Positions 1 to 7,741 of a stretch of DNA of 64,000 nucleotides are shown in pieces. This DNA is from Roseobacter sp. MED193 (GTDB lineage Bacteria > Pseudomonadota > Alphaproteobacteria > Rhodobacterales > Rhodobacteraceae): assembly GCF_000152965.1 (NCBI RefSeq), contig NZ_AANB01000012.1, positions 62,001-126,000 of the forward strand, read 5' to 3'. Under the pieces are notes generated by a model. It was not told the origin of the DNA and did not search any database. It saw nothing but the letters and a program-made list of their open reading frames with translations. The position numbers were made by a program, and so were the translations under genes. How positions within the stretch are numbered: position 1 is the first letter of the stretch; the number at the start of each line of letters is the position of its first letter.

Positions 1-92
1 TAGTATCGCGGCTCTGGCCAGGACTCGAACGCGGCTACGCTGATGCATGGATGGACGAATTCTACGAAGATGACGGCGAGGGCGAAGCATGA
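1..92 (+). CDS. repA: RepA plasmid partition ATPase, C-terminal fragment
   Basis: Only the last 29 codons are in the window, ending DDGEGEA before a TGA at 90-92. The identity rests on position: it directly precedes repB, and its stop overlaps the repB start in an ATGA junction, as is usual in repABC operons. RepA is a ParA-family Walker ATPase that segregates the plasmid together with RepB and represses the operon. The ATPase motifs lie outside the window, so the assignment comes from context rather than from domain evidence. Confidence 0.7.
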   Translation, partial: VSRLWPGLERGYADAWMDEFYEDDGEGEA

Positions 93-1111
93 AACGCAGT
101 ATTCCTAGGTCGTTGGTCAGCAAGGCTACCAACCCTGACGCATCCAAGGAGCGCACGCCCGGTTCCGAAGGCCGGGCAGAACCGGGTGATGCTGTTTCCA
201 CTCCTTTCAAGGGGGCCGGCAGCGCTTGGAAATCAGGGGCGCTTGCGCAGTCGCAAGCCGCCGTGGAGCGAAGCAGAGCCGAGCTTTGTTCGGATATCCT
301 TAACGGCCGCCACGAGATAAGCCTGTCGCCAGACCAGATCTCAGATCCGATGGGGACCGACCGCCGTCAAGACTGGATGTCTCAGGAAGCATTCAGGTCC
401 CTGGTAAGCAGCATTGCCTCGAACGGGCAGGACACACCCATTCTGGTGTGGCCCGAGGATCCGGACTGGCAGCCGGATCCGTTGGAGCCGTCGAACGTCA
501 CTGGCGTTCCATTTGTGATGCTTACAGGACGCCGCCGACTGGCTGCTGCGTCGGAGCTGGGTTTACCCCTTCGTGCAATCCTAGCTTCGCCGGACGCGCG
601 AAACGCCGAGAACAGCAAGTTTGAGATGTTGTTTCTGCGGTTCCGCGAGAATGAGGAGCGCGAGAATCTTAGCCCATTTGAGCGGTTGGTTTCGATTGGT
701 GAAATGTATGAAACGCTGGCTTCTGGCGAAGACAAGCTGACAGCTGTGGCTTTCGCAAAGAAAATTGGCGTGCATGAGAGCCTAGTCTCGCGAGCAAGGT
801 CTGTCTTCGCTGCGCAAGATCAAATCTTGAACGCGTTCAAGAATGTCTACGACATGAGCTTTCGCGACTTGCAAGGAGCCTTGGCGAGCTTGGAGAGGGT
901 GAACACCTCCAAGCCAAAACCGAAGGCAAAGCCCAGTAAGCTCACGGTCAAACGCAAGGTGGGCAAACGAAATCTTTCGGCGACTTCAGTCGATGGGAAC
1001 TTATCCATCAAGGTTGCAGGTGTGCCGATTGACCAAGAGCGTCTCGAGAAGCTCGGAGACTTAGTCGCCGACTACTTGAGCGCCGAAGGTTCGGGGAAGG
1101 ATTCCGACTGA
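89..1111 (+). CDS. repB: RepB, ParB-family plasmid partition protein
   Basis: This 340-residue protein matches the usual RepB length (about 320-350). It has a ParB/Spo0J-like N-terminal domain around residues 85-215, with a GRRRL segment and the RENEERENLSPFERL stretch typical of the ParB box, followed by a helix-turn-helix region (AKKIGVHESLVSRARSV, about residues 225-241). RepB binds centromere-like parS sites and, with RepA, segregates the replicon. The start overlaps the repA stop by 3 bases, which indicates translational coupling. The C-terminus is basic. Family assignment is firm; I did not identify a parS site with confidence. Confidence 0.93.
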   Translation: MKRSIPRSLVSKATNPDASKERTPGSEGRAEPGDAVSTPFKGAGSAWKSGALAQSQAAVERSRAELCSDILNGRHEISLSPDQISDPMGTDRRQDWMSQEAFRSLVSSIASNGQDTPILVWPEDPDWQPDPLEPSNVTGVPFVMLTGRRRLAAASELGLPLRAILASPDARNAENSKFEMLFLRFRENEERENLSPFERLVSIGEMYETLASGEDKLTAVAFAKKIGVHESLVSRARSVFAAQDQILNAFKNVYDMSFRDLQGALASLERVNTSKPKPKAKPSKLTVKRKVGKRNLSATSVDGNLSIKVAGVPIDQERLEKLGDLVADYLSAEGSGKDSD

Positions 1112-1183
1112 CGACAATGCCAGCGGCATACTTTCCGGAACGACGAGGTAAGGAGCAAAAAGGAACGACAATCGAAGCAAAGG

Positions 1184-1238
1184 CAAAAGAAAAGCCCCCA
1201 AGCGGTGTGGCCTGAGAGCTGATCTTAATGGTTTGGTC
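1184..1238 (-). ncRNA. repABC counter-transcribed (incompatibility) RNA
   Basis: The repB-repC gap holds a complete minus-strand transcription unit. A -35 TTGACA lies at 1268-1273, a 17-bp spacer follows, and a -10 TATCTT lies at 1245-1250. An RNA starting near 1238 would run about 55 nt into a hairpin (arms 1212-1220 and 1193-1202, partly G-U paired) followed by TTTTCTTTT down to 1184. Its position, orientation and size fit the small antisense RNAs of repABC plasmids, which repress repC expression and set incompatibility. Transcription itself is inferred. Confidence 0.85.
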
Positions 1239-1244
1239 GCCTTC

Positions 1245-1273
1245 AAGATAAGTCTCGCAGGATTCACTGTCAA
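1245..1273 (-). promoter_or_regulatory. Promoter of the counter-transcribed RNA
   Basis: On the minus strand TTGACA (1268-1273) and TATCTT (1245-1250) are separated by exactly 17 bp, a near-consensus sigma-70 arrangement. It points away from repC and toward repB, as expected for the repABC inhibitory RNA. Confidence 0.8.
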
Positions 1274-1280
1274 CGACGAA

Positions 1281-1309
1281 CGCTCCTGAGCGAACGGCTT
1301 TCTTTTGCC
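1281..1309 (+). promoter_or_regulatory. Hairpin in the repC leader (candidate S-type attenuator)
   Basis: CGCTCCTGAGCG (1281-1292) can fold as a 5-bp stem with a 2-base loop. It is followed within 10 bases by the pyrimidine-rich run CTTTCTTTT, about 30 bases before repC. repABC leaders carry alternative stem-loops that the antisense RNA modulates, and this element sits where such an attenuator is expected. Function is inferred, and the stem is short. Confidence 0.45.
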
Positions 1310-1337
1310 TCCACATAACCGGAGGTGAGATACAGGC

Positions 1338-2618
1338 ATGAAACATACAGGTTGGCGCAAGCCGACGCCGGGTCTTGGGGTTGCTGAGCAACTTGCCCAA
1401 GCCGGTGAACGGGTAGCAGTACCCAAAACACGGGCCTTCGTGGCACTCAAGCGCGTGGGGGCACATATCGGCTTGAAGGCCGGGGACATGATGCTCCTCG
1501 ACACGCTCGGGGCGTTCACCCAGGCCCAGGACTGGGATGAGGGGCAGCGTCCGATCGTCTGGGCGTCGAACGCCTATCTGATGGAGCAAACGGGTTTTTC
1601 GCGGTCTGCCCTCAAGCGCCACGCGCGACGCCTTGCTGAGATCGGCGTGATCTCCTTCCAGGATAGCCCCAATGGCAAGCGGTGGGGCCGCAGGGACGCA
1701 GAGGGGCGGATCGTCGAGGCCTATGGCTTCGATCTGTCGCCGCTTTCAGCCCGTGTTGAGGAGTTCGAGGAGCTCCATGCCGATTTGCAGGCCGAGCGCG
1801 AACTCTGCCAGCGCCTGAAGCGCCAGATCACTGTGGCGCGCCGGATGATCCGAGCCCGGATCGAGGCAGCTCTCAGCAGCGCGCTGCGTGGGCCCTGGAG
1901 CCAATTCACGGGGCTTTTCGAGGAGCTTCTCGACCGGCTACCGCGCCGACACGAAGCGTCCGAACAGCTGGTGCGCTTGCTCACATGGTTCAAGGAACTC
2001 CAGGAACGGGTTGAGGCGGCCTATCTCAAAGCGACTGGCGCGGTGAAACCTGTGGAAAACACCGGTAATAACGATATCCAAGTCATGGAGAAGACTCAAA
2101 AAATGAACCCCAGGGAGGTCAATTCTGAACCTCATATACTAATTACAAAACAACTTAATCCTGTAATTAGTAATTCCTCTGAAAGAGAGGAAGCGGCGGG
2201 TGTGGTGCCCAATGCCCAACCCGAAGAGCGGGTTGATAGAGAGCTGGAAGACTGGGTTGCCGAGGTACGCAAGAAGCGAACAGCGCTCGATCTGCCGACA
2301 ATCATGCAGGCCTGTCCGGAATTCGCGTCCTGGGCGCGCAATATGGGTGGATTCCTGAAGGATTGGGGCGATCTACACCGGGTTGCGGGGCAACTTAGGC
2401 CAATGATCGGGATCTCGGAGCATGCCTGGAACGTGGCGCAGGACCGATTGGGCACACAGGTGGCCACGGCCGCGTTTGCGCTCGTCTTCGAGAAACACAG
2501 CGCTGGTGAAGTTGCTTCGCCGGGCGGATATCTGCGCGGCATGGTCGAGAAAGCTGGGGCAGGGGAGCTGCATCTGGAGCGGAGCTTCTATGGTAGGCTC
2601 AGCGAGCAGGCAGCGTGA
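1338..2618 (+). CDS. repC: RepC replication initiator
   Basis: The 426-residue protein has the typical RepC beginning (GWRKPTPG, then GLKAGDMMLLDTLGAFT) and a winged-helix-like DNA-binding region around residues 75-125 (NAYLMEQTGFSRSALKRHARRLAEIGVISF). RepC is the limiting initiator of repABC plasmids and acts in cis on an origin inside its own gene. A GGAGG at 1321-1325 precedes the ATG. Expression is probably limited by the antisense RNA in the upstream gap. The central part (residues about 255-280) is AT-rich and includes the putative origin. Length and N-terminus agree with the family. Confidence 0.95.
   Translation: MKHTGWRKPTPGLGVAEQLAQAGERVAVPKTRAFVALKRVGAHIGLKAGDMMLLDTLGAFTQAQDWDEGQRPIVWASNAYLMEQTGFSRSALKRHARRLAEIGVISFQDSPNGKRWGRRDAEGRIVEAYGFDLSPLSARVEEFEELHADLQAERELCQRLKRQITVARRMIRARIEAALSSALRGPWSQFTGLFEELLDRLPRRHEASEQLVRLLTWFKELQERVEAAYLKATGAVKPVENTGNNDIQVMEKTQKMNPREVNSEPHILITKQLNPVISNSSEREEAAGVVPNAQPEERVDRELEDWVAEVRKKRTALDLPTIMQACPEFASWARNMGGFLKDWGDLHRVAGQLRPMIGISEHAWNVAQDRLGTQVATAAFALVFEKHSAGEVASPGGYLRGMVEKAGAGELHLERSFYGRLSEQAA
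2127..2185. other. Candidate origin of replication (AT-rich segment in repC)
   Basis: This is the only strongly AT-rich stretch within repC. It includes a perfect 9-bp inverted repeat, CTAATTACA at 2139-2147 and TGTAATTAG at 2162-2170. repABC replicons are known to have oriV inside repC in an AT-rich central region, so the position fits. The sequence shows base composition and symmetry only; origin activity is inferred. Confidence 0.6.
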
Positions 2619-2621
2619 TGC

Positions 2622-2719
2622 AGCATTTCCAGTTTTCATTGCCAATGAGGATCGGTTCTTCGCGTTCGAGCCGCAGGCGAGAGGCAGTGAAAACCGATGC
2701 TTCCGCAACTGGAAATGCT
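2622..2719. repeat. Long inverted repeat between repC and the integrase
   Basis: A perfect 13-bp inverted repeat, AGCATTTCCAGTT at 2622-2634 and AACTGGAAATGCT at 2707-2719, encloses 72 bp. A second nested pair lies inside it (ATCGGTT at 2651-2657 and AACCGAT at 2692-2698). It starts just after the repC stop and ends 14 bp before the integrase stop. It could be a bidirectional terminator stem or a recombination site for the adjacent tyrosine recombinase. There is no T-run, which makes a simple terminator less likely. Confidence 0.6.
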
Positions 2720-2732
2720 CTTGGGCAGGGGC

Positions 2733-3863
2733 TCAGAGACCGGCGGCTTTGGTCAGGTTCACCCGGAACCGGTCGCGGCGGCGCTGGTAGCGGCGGGTCA
2801 TCTCCGCGGACGCGTGGCCGAGCTGCTTCTGGACGTAGCGTTCGTCAACCTCGGCTGAGCTGGCGAGACCGGCGCGCAGCGAGTGACCGGAAAACAGAGC
2901 CAGGCGGTCTTTCTCAGGCAGGTCGGATCGGATCCCAGCGTCCAGAACCGTGCGCTTGATCAGGCGCGCGACATGCTTGTCGTTCAACCTGGTTTCTGAG
3001 GCGCGTTTGCCATCGCGTGAGGTGCCGACGAAGATCGGCCCGAAGTCTATCTTCGCAAAGTGCAACCATTGCTCGAGGGCATGTACGGGGCAGGTTTGAT
3101 CTTTCGAGCCGCGGCCGATCTCCACCTCGCGCCAGCCGGTCTTGGCATTGAGGGTGAGCAGGGCGCCCTTGTCGAAGATCTCGATCCAGCCGCCGGAATC
3201 CGGGGTGTCGTCTTTATGTACGTCGAGACTGACAATTTCCGAGCGTCGGAGGCCCCCGGCATAGCCGAGGAGCAGGATGGCCCGATCCCGCAGCCCGCGC
3301 AGATCGTAGGGCAGGGTGGCCACCATCGCGAGAATATCCTCGGCCAGGATCGCTTCCTTCTGCACCGGGGGGCGCGCGTGCCTGCGCTTGATCCCGGCCA
3401 GCACGGTTGCGATGTGGCGGTTCTTGCGATCGAGGGCAAAGCCGCGCTGCGCATAATTCCACGCAAGGCCGGACAGGCGACGCTCAATGGTGCTGACCGA
3501 CAGGGGTCGGGACGCCGACTGCGTAGGGAAGGGGCCCGATCCGGACGCGAGGTCCGCAAGGTAGAGCCCGATCATTTCGGGGGAGGGGGGCAGAGGCTCC
3601 GCGCCCTTCATCCGGCACCAGCGCGCGAAATTTGCCCAGTCCTTTGCATAGGCTTTCAGTGTGTTTTCCGACGCCGCGGCGCGGGCATAGTCGCGCGCGG
3701 TATCCACCAGCCGATCGAGCGTGCCTGAACCAGCCACAAAGGAAGGAAGGCTCAAAGCCTCGCTGCTGGGATGATCTCTCTCGTTGTTCTCGCTGACCGA
3801 AGGCCCATTTGGCGGCTTTGAGATCGATTTCTCGTTGTTTTCTGACTGTCGTTCTTGTTCCAT
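2733..3863 (-). CDS. Tyrosine recombinase/integrase (XerC/D-like)
   Basis: The 376-residue protein has a SAM-like N-terminal core-binding domain (about residues 50-160) and a catalytic domain with the expected tyrosine-recombinase residues: R206 in GGLRRSE, H327 and R330 in HSLRAG, H350 in QLGHAS and nucleophile Y359 in TRRYQ. Such enzymes cut and rejoin DNA through a 3'-phosphotyrosine. The gene converges with repC and lies outside the left end of the Tni module. It may resolve plasmid multimers or mobilise a cassette at the neighbouring inverted repeat; the sequence cannot decide. The ~45-residue polar N-terminal extension is unusual. Confidence 0.9.
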   Translation of the reverse strand: MEQERQSENNEKSISKPPNGPSVSENNERDHPSSEALSLPSFVAGSGTLDRLVDTARDYARAAASENTLKAYAKDWANFARWCRMKGAEPLPPSPEMIGLYLADLASGSGPFPTQSASRPLSVSTIERRLSGLAWNYAQRGFALDRKNRHIATVLAGIKRRHARPPVQKEAILAEDILAMVATLPYDLRGLRDRAILLLGYAGGLRRSEIVSLDVHKDDTPDSGGWIEIFDKGALLTLNAKTGWREVEIGRGSKDQTCPVHALEQWLHFAKIDFGPIFVGTSRDGKRASETRLNDKHVARLIKRTVLDAGIRSDLPEKDRLALFSGHSLRAGLASSAEVDERYVQKQLGHASAEMTRRYQRRRDRFRVNLTKAAGL

Positions 3864-3930
3864 GAGTGGACACTAACGTATTGATTTTATTGTGTTCATG
3901 TTCTTGTTTCATTCCCGGATCATAGTTTCT

Positions 3931-3942
3931 TTATCGGACATA
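3931..3942 (+). repeat. Left inverted repeat of the TniABQ module
   Basis: TTATCGGACATA here is the exact reverse complement of TATGTCCGATAA at 7636-7647. The pair brackets tniA and most of tniQ, so these are probably transposase-binding repeats near the element ends. The exact outer termini and target duplication were not resolved. Confidence 0.6.
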
Positions 3943-3967
3943 AGACACCTATTATCCGGGTTTGGCC

Positions 3968-5614
3968 ATGGTGGATCGATCAGACATCAACGCCGTCGAC
4001 GATGCTGCGTGGGAACAGGCGGTCGCGCGAGAAGCTGTGATCCGTCGGCTTGCAAGCAAGACACCGCCGAACCGAGCAGAATTCCTTAAGGCATGCCGTG
4101 ATCTTGGTCTCAAGCGTTCTCGCCTCTACGAGTTGATCTCAGCGTACAAGGCGCGCCCGGTCGCCAGCTCATTACTGGCGGCTCAGGTTGGGACACCGAC
4201 GGGCAGCCGTCGGCTGCCTGACGAGATCGAAGCGGTGATTTCGGGGGCGATCGAGGAGTTCTACAAGTCCCTCCAGAAGCCAAGCATCAACGCCCTGCAA
4301 AAGGAGGTACGCAGGCGGTGCAGTCAGAGGGGTCTACGTCCCCCGTGCTGGACCACGCTGCGGGACCGTGTGGCGGCGATAGATCCGGCCGAACTCACGG
4401 CGGCGCGTGAGGGCGCTAAGGCTTCTCGCCAGCGCCATCACCCAGTGCCAGGCAGCTATCAGGTCGAACGGGCCTATGAGGTGGTTCAGATCGACCACAC
4501 GCTGGTGGATGTCATTGTCGTGGATCGGGTTCATCGGAAGCCTTTGCAACGGCCCTGGCTGACGCTCGCCATCGACGTCGCCAGCCGTATGGTGGCAGGG
4601 TTCTATCTGACGCTGGAGCCTCCGTCGGTGTTGTCGGTGGCACTGGCCATTCAGCATCTGGTGCAGCCCAAACTCGACTGGCTGGAGGGCTTGGGTATTG
4701 ATGCGGACTGGCCCGCAGAGGGATTGCCGGAGACCATTCACGTCGACAATGCCAAGGAGTTCCGCTCAAAGGCGATGAAGCGGGGCGCCGAGGAGCACGG
4801 GATTTCGCTGCAGTACCGGCCGATAGGGGCGCCGCATTACGGCGGTCACATCGAGCGGCTGATCGGCACGATGATGGGGGCGGTCCATCTGCTGCCGGGC
4901 TCGACCTTCAGCAGCATCAAGGACCGTGGCGACTACGATTCCGTGAGCAAGTCGGCGATGACTCTCGACGAGCTGGAGCACTGGCTGGCGCTGGAAATCA
5001 CCCGTTATCATGCTGAACGGCACCGTGCGCTCGGGATTCCGCCGGTTGCGGCTTGGAACGAAGCCTATGAGCGACGCGAGGCACCTTTGCGTCGGCCTTA
5101 CGATCCGGAGGGGTTCCGGGTCGACTTCCTGCCGAGCACGGAACGCATGGTGCGCCGTGATGGCATCCATCTCTTTGGCCTGCGGTATTGGGACGATGTC
5201 TTGAGCCTCTGGGCGGGTCGGCAAGACCGCCAATTGCGCGTGTCTTATGATCCGCGCGATCTCTCGACGATCTTTGTGCTTGGCCCGGAAGGCCAACGCT
5301 ATCCTGTGCGGTTTTCGGACCTGCGCCATCCGTCCATCACCCTTGCGGAACATCGCCGTGCGCAGGCGATTTTGCGCGAACGCGGGCGCGCGCTCGAGGA
5401 CGAAGACCTTATATTCGCGGTGATCGAGGAACAACGCGCCCTGGTTGATGCTGCCAGCAGCAGGACACGGGAGGCCAGGCGATTTTCTGAAAGACGGGAC
5501 CGAGCGCTTGATGGGGTAGGGGCCTACGAGGCTCTGGACGCCGGTCCGGAGCCCAGGGAAAGCGAGAGCGTGCTCAGGGATCACCCGGGGTTCGAAGTTG
5601 AGGAATGGTCGTGA
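3968..5614 (+). CDS. tniA: TniA-type DDE transposase (Mu/Tn5053/Tn7 superfamily)
   Basis: This protein of about 548 residues has an RNase-H-fold catalytic core with the DDE triad D176 (QIDHTLVD), D260 (HVDNAKEF) and E296 (GGHIERLIG). The D-to-E spacing of 35 is typical of the family. A helix-turn-helix-like N-terminus and a Mu-type C-terminal beta domain flank the core. TniA cuts and joins the transposon ends and works with the ATPase TniB. I chose the ATG at 3968 (MVDRSD); a TTG two codons upstream is also possible. The stop overlaps tniB, marking a tniABQ operon. Confidence 0.9.
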   Translation: MVDRSDINAVDDAAWEQAVAREAVIRRLASKTPPNRAEFLKACRDLGLKRSRLYELISAYKARPVASSLLAAQVGTPTGSRRLPDEIEAVISGAIEEFYKSLQKPSINALQKEVRRRCSQRGLRPPCWTTLRDRVAAIDPAELTAAREGAKASRQRHHPVPGSYQVERAYEVVQIDHTLVDVIVVDRVHRKPLQRPWLTLAIDVASRMVAGFYLTLEPPSVLSVALAIQHLVQPKLDWLEGLGIDADWPAEGLPETIHVDNAKEFRSKAMKRGAEEHGISLQYRPIGAPHYGGHIERLIGTMMGAVHLLPGSTFSSIKDRGDYDSVSKSAMTLDELEHWLALEITRYHAERHRALGIPPVAAWNEAYERREAPLRRPYDPEGFRVDFLPSTERMVRRDGIHLFGLRYWDDVLSLWAGRQDRQLRVSYDPRDLSTIFVLGPEGQRYPVRFSDLRHPSITLAEHRRAQAILRERGRALEDEDLIFAVIEEQRALVDAASSRTREARRFSERRDRALDGVGAYEALDAGPEPRESESVLRDHPGFEVEEWS

Positions 5615-6543
5615 ACGAAGGCACCGCATTTGCACATCTCGATCCGACCTACCGCCGGTTTGCGGCGCTGCCGGATGATGAGCGCATTGCCTGGATCCGG
5701 GCCGACCGCTGGATCGGTTTCGATCAGTCCGGGGCCGCTCTGGCACGTCTGGAGAACCTGTTGACCTATCCACCGCGTGACCGGATGCCATGCCTATTGA
5801 TCTACGGCGACACCGGTATGGGCAAGACCAAGATCGTGCGCAAGTTTGAACGCGACCACCCGCCGAAGTTCAGCCAAATCACCGGCGTTGACCACCGCCC
5901 GGTGGTTGTCGCGCAGGTACCATCCGAACCCATCGAGCGCGATCTTTACCGAGAACTTCTGGCCAGCATGGGCGCGCCGGCGATGACAGGCGGTACTCTC
6001 GCCCGCGAGAAGGATATCTGCCGGTCGCTGCTGCGGACCGTAGGGGCGAAAATGATCATTCTCGACGAGGTGAACGGCATGCTGGCCGGCACCTTCCGTC
6101 AGCAGCGGATTTTTCTCAATGCGATCCGGTTTCTGGCCAATGACCTGCGGATTCCACTGGTTTGTGCCGGAACGGACCTGGCTCGGCAGGCCCTGCTGAC
6201 CGATGCACAACTGGCCGAGCGCTTCGAGGCGTTCTATCTCAAGCCCTGGCAGAACGATGCCGCCTTCGCCGGGCTCCTGAAAAGTTTCGAACGCATTCTG
6301 CCCTTGCGCGAGGCATCCGATCTGATCAGCGGGGAGGCCAGAGAACGGATTCACAAGCTGACCTCCGGTGTGACGGCGCGCATCTTCCGCCTGATCGAGA
6401 CGGCGGCGGAAGATGCAGTTCGGTCGGGCAAGGAGCGCCTCGACGCGGATAGTTTTGGGGACAATCTGGTGCTGCCGCTGGTTTCGATGACCCAGACCGC
6501 TCGGCGGCGGGGCAAGCCCGTGCAACAACGGGTCGGGGCATGA
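5611..6543 (+). CDS. tniB: TniB, AAA+ transposition ATPase
   Basis: The AAA+ ATPase of about 310 residues has Walker A GDTGMGKT (residues 66-73) and Walker B MIILDEV (D152, E153). It belongs to the TniB/TnsC/MuB group that binds DNA and activates the transposase at the target. A GTG at 5611 forms a GTGA overlap with the tniA stop and has AGGA at 5601-5604 at proper spacing. An in-frame ATG at 5605 would leave no spacing and is less likely. The end overlaps tniQ by an ATGA junction. Confidence 0.9.
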   Translation: MNEGTAFAHLDPTYRRFAALPDDERIAWIRADRWIGFDQSGAALARLENLLTYPPRDRMPCLLIYGDTGMGKTKIVRKFERDHPPKFSQITGVDHRPVVVAQVPSEPIERDLYRELLASMGAPAMTGGTLAREKDICRSLLRTVGAKMIILDEVNGMLAGTFRQQRIFLNAIRFLANDLRIPLVCAGTDLARQALLTDAQLAERFEAFYLKPWQNDAAFAGLLKSFERILPLREASDLISGEARERIHKLTSGVTARIFRLIETAAEDAVRSGKERLDADSFGDNLVLPLVSMTQTARRRGKPVQQRVGA

Positions 6544-7667
6544 TGGTGTCGGCCCGACTGCCCGTCGCGCCGCGTCCGTTCATGGACGAACTGCTCTCGT
6601 CCTGGATGGCGCGGGTTGCCGCGCGCTACGGGTCGGAGGCTCTTGAGCTGGTGGTGTACCTGGCGGGGCAGGGGGGTAGGAACGCAGGCGCGCGGCAGGT
6701 TGACGATGTGGCGCCGGATATGGAGTTGCTCAGGCTTTGGGCTAAGGCCTGCAGGGTCGATCCGGAACGGCTTTGTCGCAGGTCACTGGCTTCCCGATAT
6801 CCTGATCGGCCGCAGGATTGGTTTCTGACCGAGACAGTGCCGGTCTGTCTTGCCTGTTTCGATGCGGATGTCGCTGCCCGTCGAGATGCCTATTTGCGGG
6901 GGCATTGGCGATTAGCAGAGCAGGTGGTTTGCCCGCCGCACCGGACCATGCTCCTGGACCGCTGCCCCGCCTGTCTCGGCCGCCTAAGGCTTTCCTTTCG
7001 CATGCTGAATGGCCTGCTGCGCCCCTTCTGTCGCAAGTGCGATGCCATTCTGACCGGCGGGGGAGGGGAGACAGAGGACCCTTTGAAGGCAGATTTCGCC
7101 GCAGGCGTCCTCGATCTCCAAAGCCAGATCAGCCGGATCGTCAGAGGTAATCCAGGCCGTTTTGATCGTCTCGAGCATGCAATTCGCACTCTTTGGGCGC
7201 CACTTGATCGTGACGGTGCGGCCCGGCCCGTCCTCGCGCTTTGGTACGATGAATCGGGGTGGAATTGTCCCTACGAGGCCCGCGCGGCCGTCGGTCGGTC
7301 TGCGCCTCTTCAGCACCTATCAGTGAGCTGGCGGGCTCTGACGCTGGTGATCTTGCATGATCTCTTTGGAGCAGATCTGGTGCCCGGCGCTGTCCTGCCG
7401 GAGGCCGCCCTCGTCCTGTTCCAGCGTGCCGCCCCATTGCCGTGGCTCACGGATGGGCCTGATCTACGGACCGGCAAAGGAAAGCGCACGATTGATGCGG
7501 GAGCAGAGCGAGTCCACAGATTGAGCAAGAGGCGTGTCCACCGGTTAAATGGAAATTTCGAGGGCGAGAGGCGATTTCGGCCGAATCCACCCATGAAACT
7601 AAAACGACAAGAGTTTTTTTGGGAGCCTATCGCTCTATGTCCGATAATGCAAACTTATTGGACATAA
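6540..7667 (+). CDS. tniQ: TniQ family transposition targeting protein
   Basis: The 375-residue protein begins with the TniQ hallmark (PVAPRPFMDELLSSWMARVA). It has zinc-binding cysteine clusters around residues 100-165 (VCLACF, CPPHRTMLLDRCPAC, FCRKCD). TniQ/TnsD proteins help choose the target and assemble the transpososome. The last ~60 residues are basic and polar and run into the right inverted repeat; the stop codon lies inside a second repeat-like sequence. The C-terminus may therefore derive from element-end DNA. The arrangement A-B-Q without a nearby TniR serine resolvase is noted. Confidence 0.87.
   Translation: MMVSARLPVAPRPFMDELLSSWMARVAARYGSEALELVVYLAGQGGRNAGARQVDDVAPDMELLRLWAKACRVDPERLCRRSLASRYPDRPQDWFLTETVPVCLACFDADVAARRDAYLRGHWRLAEQVVCPPHRTMLLDRCPACLGRLRLSFRMLNGLLRPFCRKCDAILTGGGGETEDPLKADFAAGVLDLQSQISRIVRGNPGRFDRLEHAIRTLWAPLDRDGAARPVLALWYDESGWNCPYEARAAVGRSAPLQHLSVSWRALTLVILHDLFGADLVPGAVLPEAALVLFQRAAPLPWLTDGPDLRTGKGKRTIDAGAERVHRLSKRRVHRLNGNFEGERRFRPNPPMKLKRQEFFWEPIALCPIMQTYWT
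7636..7666. repeat. Right inverted repeat of the TniABQ module, plus a degenerate copy
   Basis: TATGTCCGATAA (7636-7647) matches the left repeat exactly in inverted orientation. Seven bases further, TTATTGGACATA (7655-7666) repeats the left-end sequence with one mismatch and opposite polarity, making a local palindrome. Multiple transposase-binding sites at an end are common in Tn7/Tn5053-like elements. The terminal bases were not defined. Confidence 0.55.
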
Positions 7668-7741
7668 TTACGAGCGGTACGAGGCGGCGGTTTATGCGCT
7701 ATTTACTGGCGAAAAGCGCCGCCTTGAACTAGACTTAAGAT

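Noticed and set aside
4766-5791. 341-codon minus-strand frame
   Set aside because: Antisense to tniA, with no recognisable domain and Arg/Pro-rich shadow composition.
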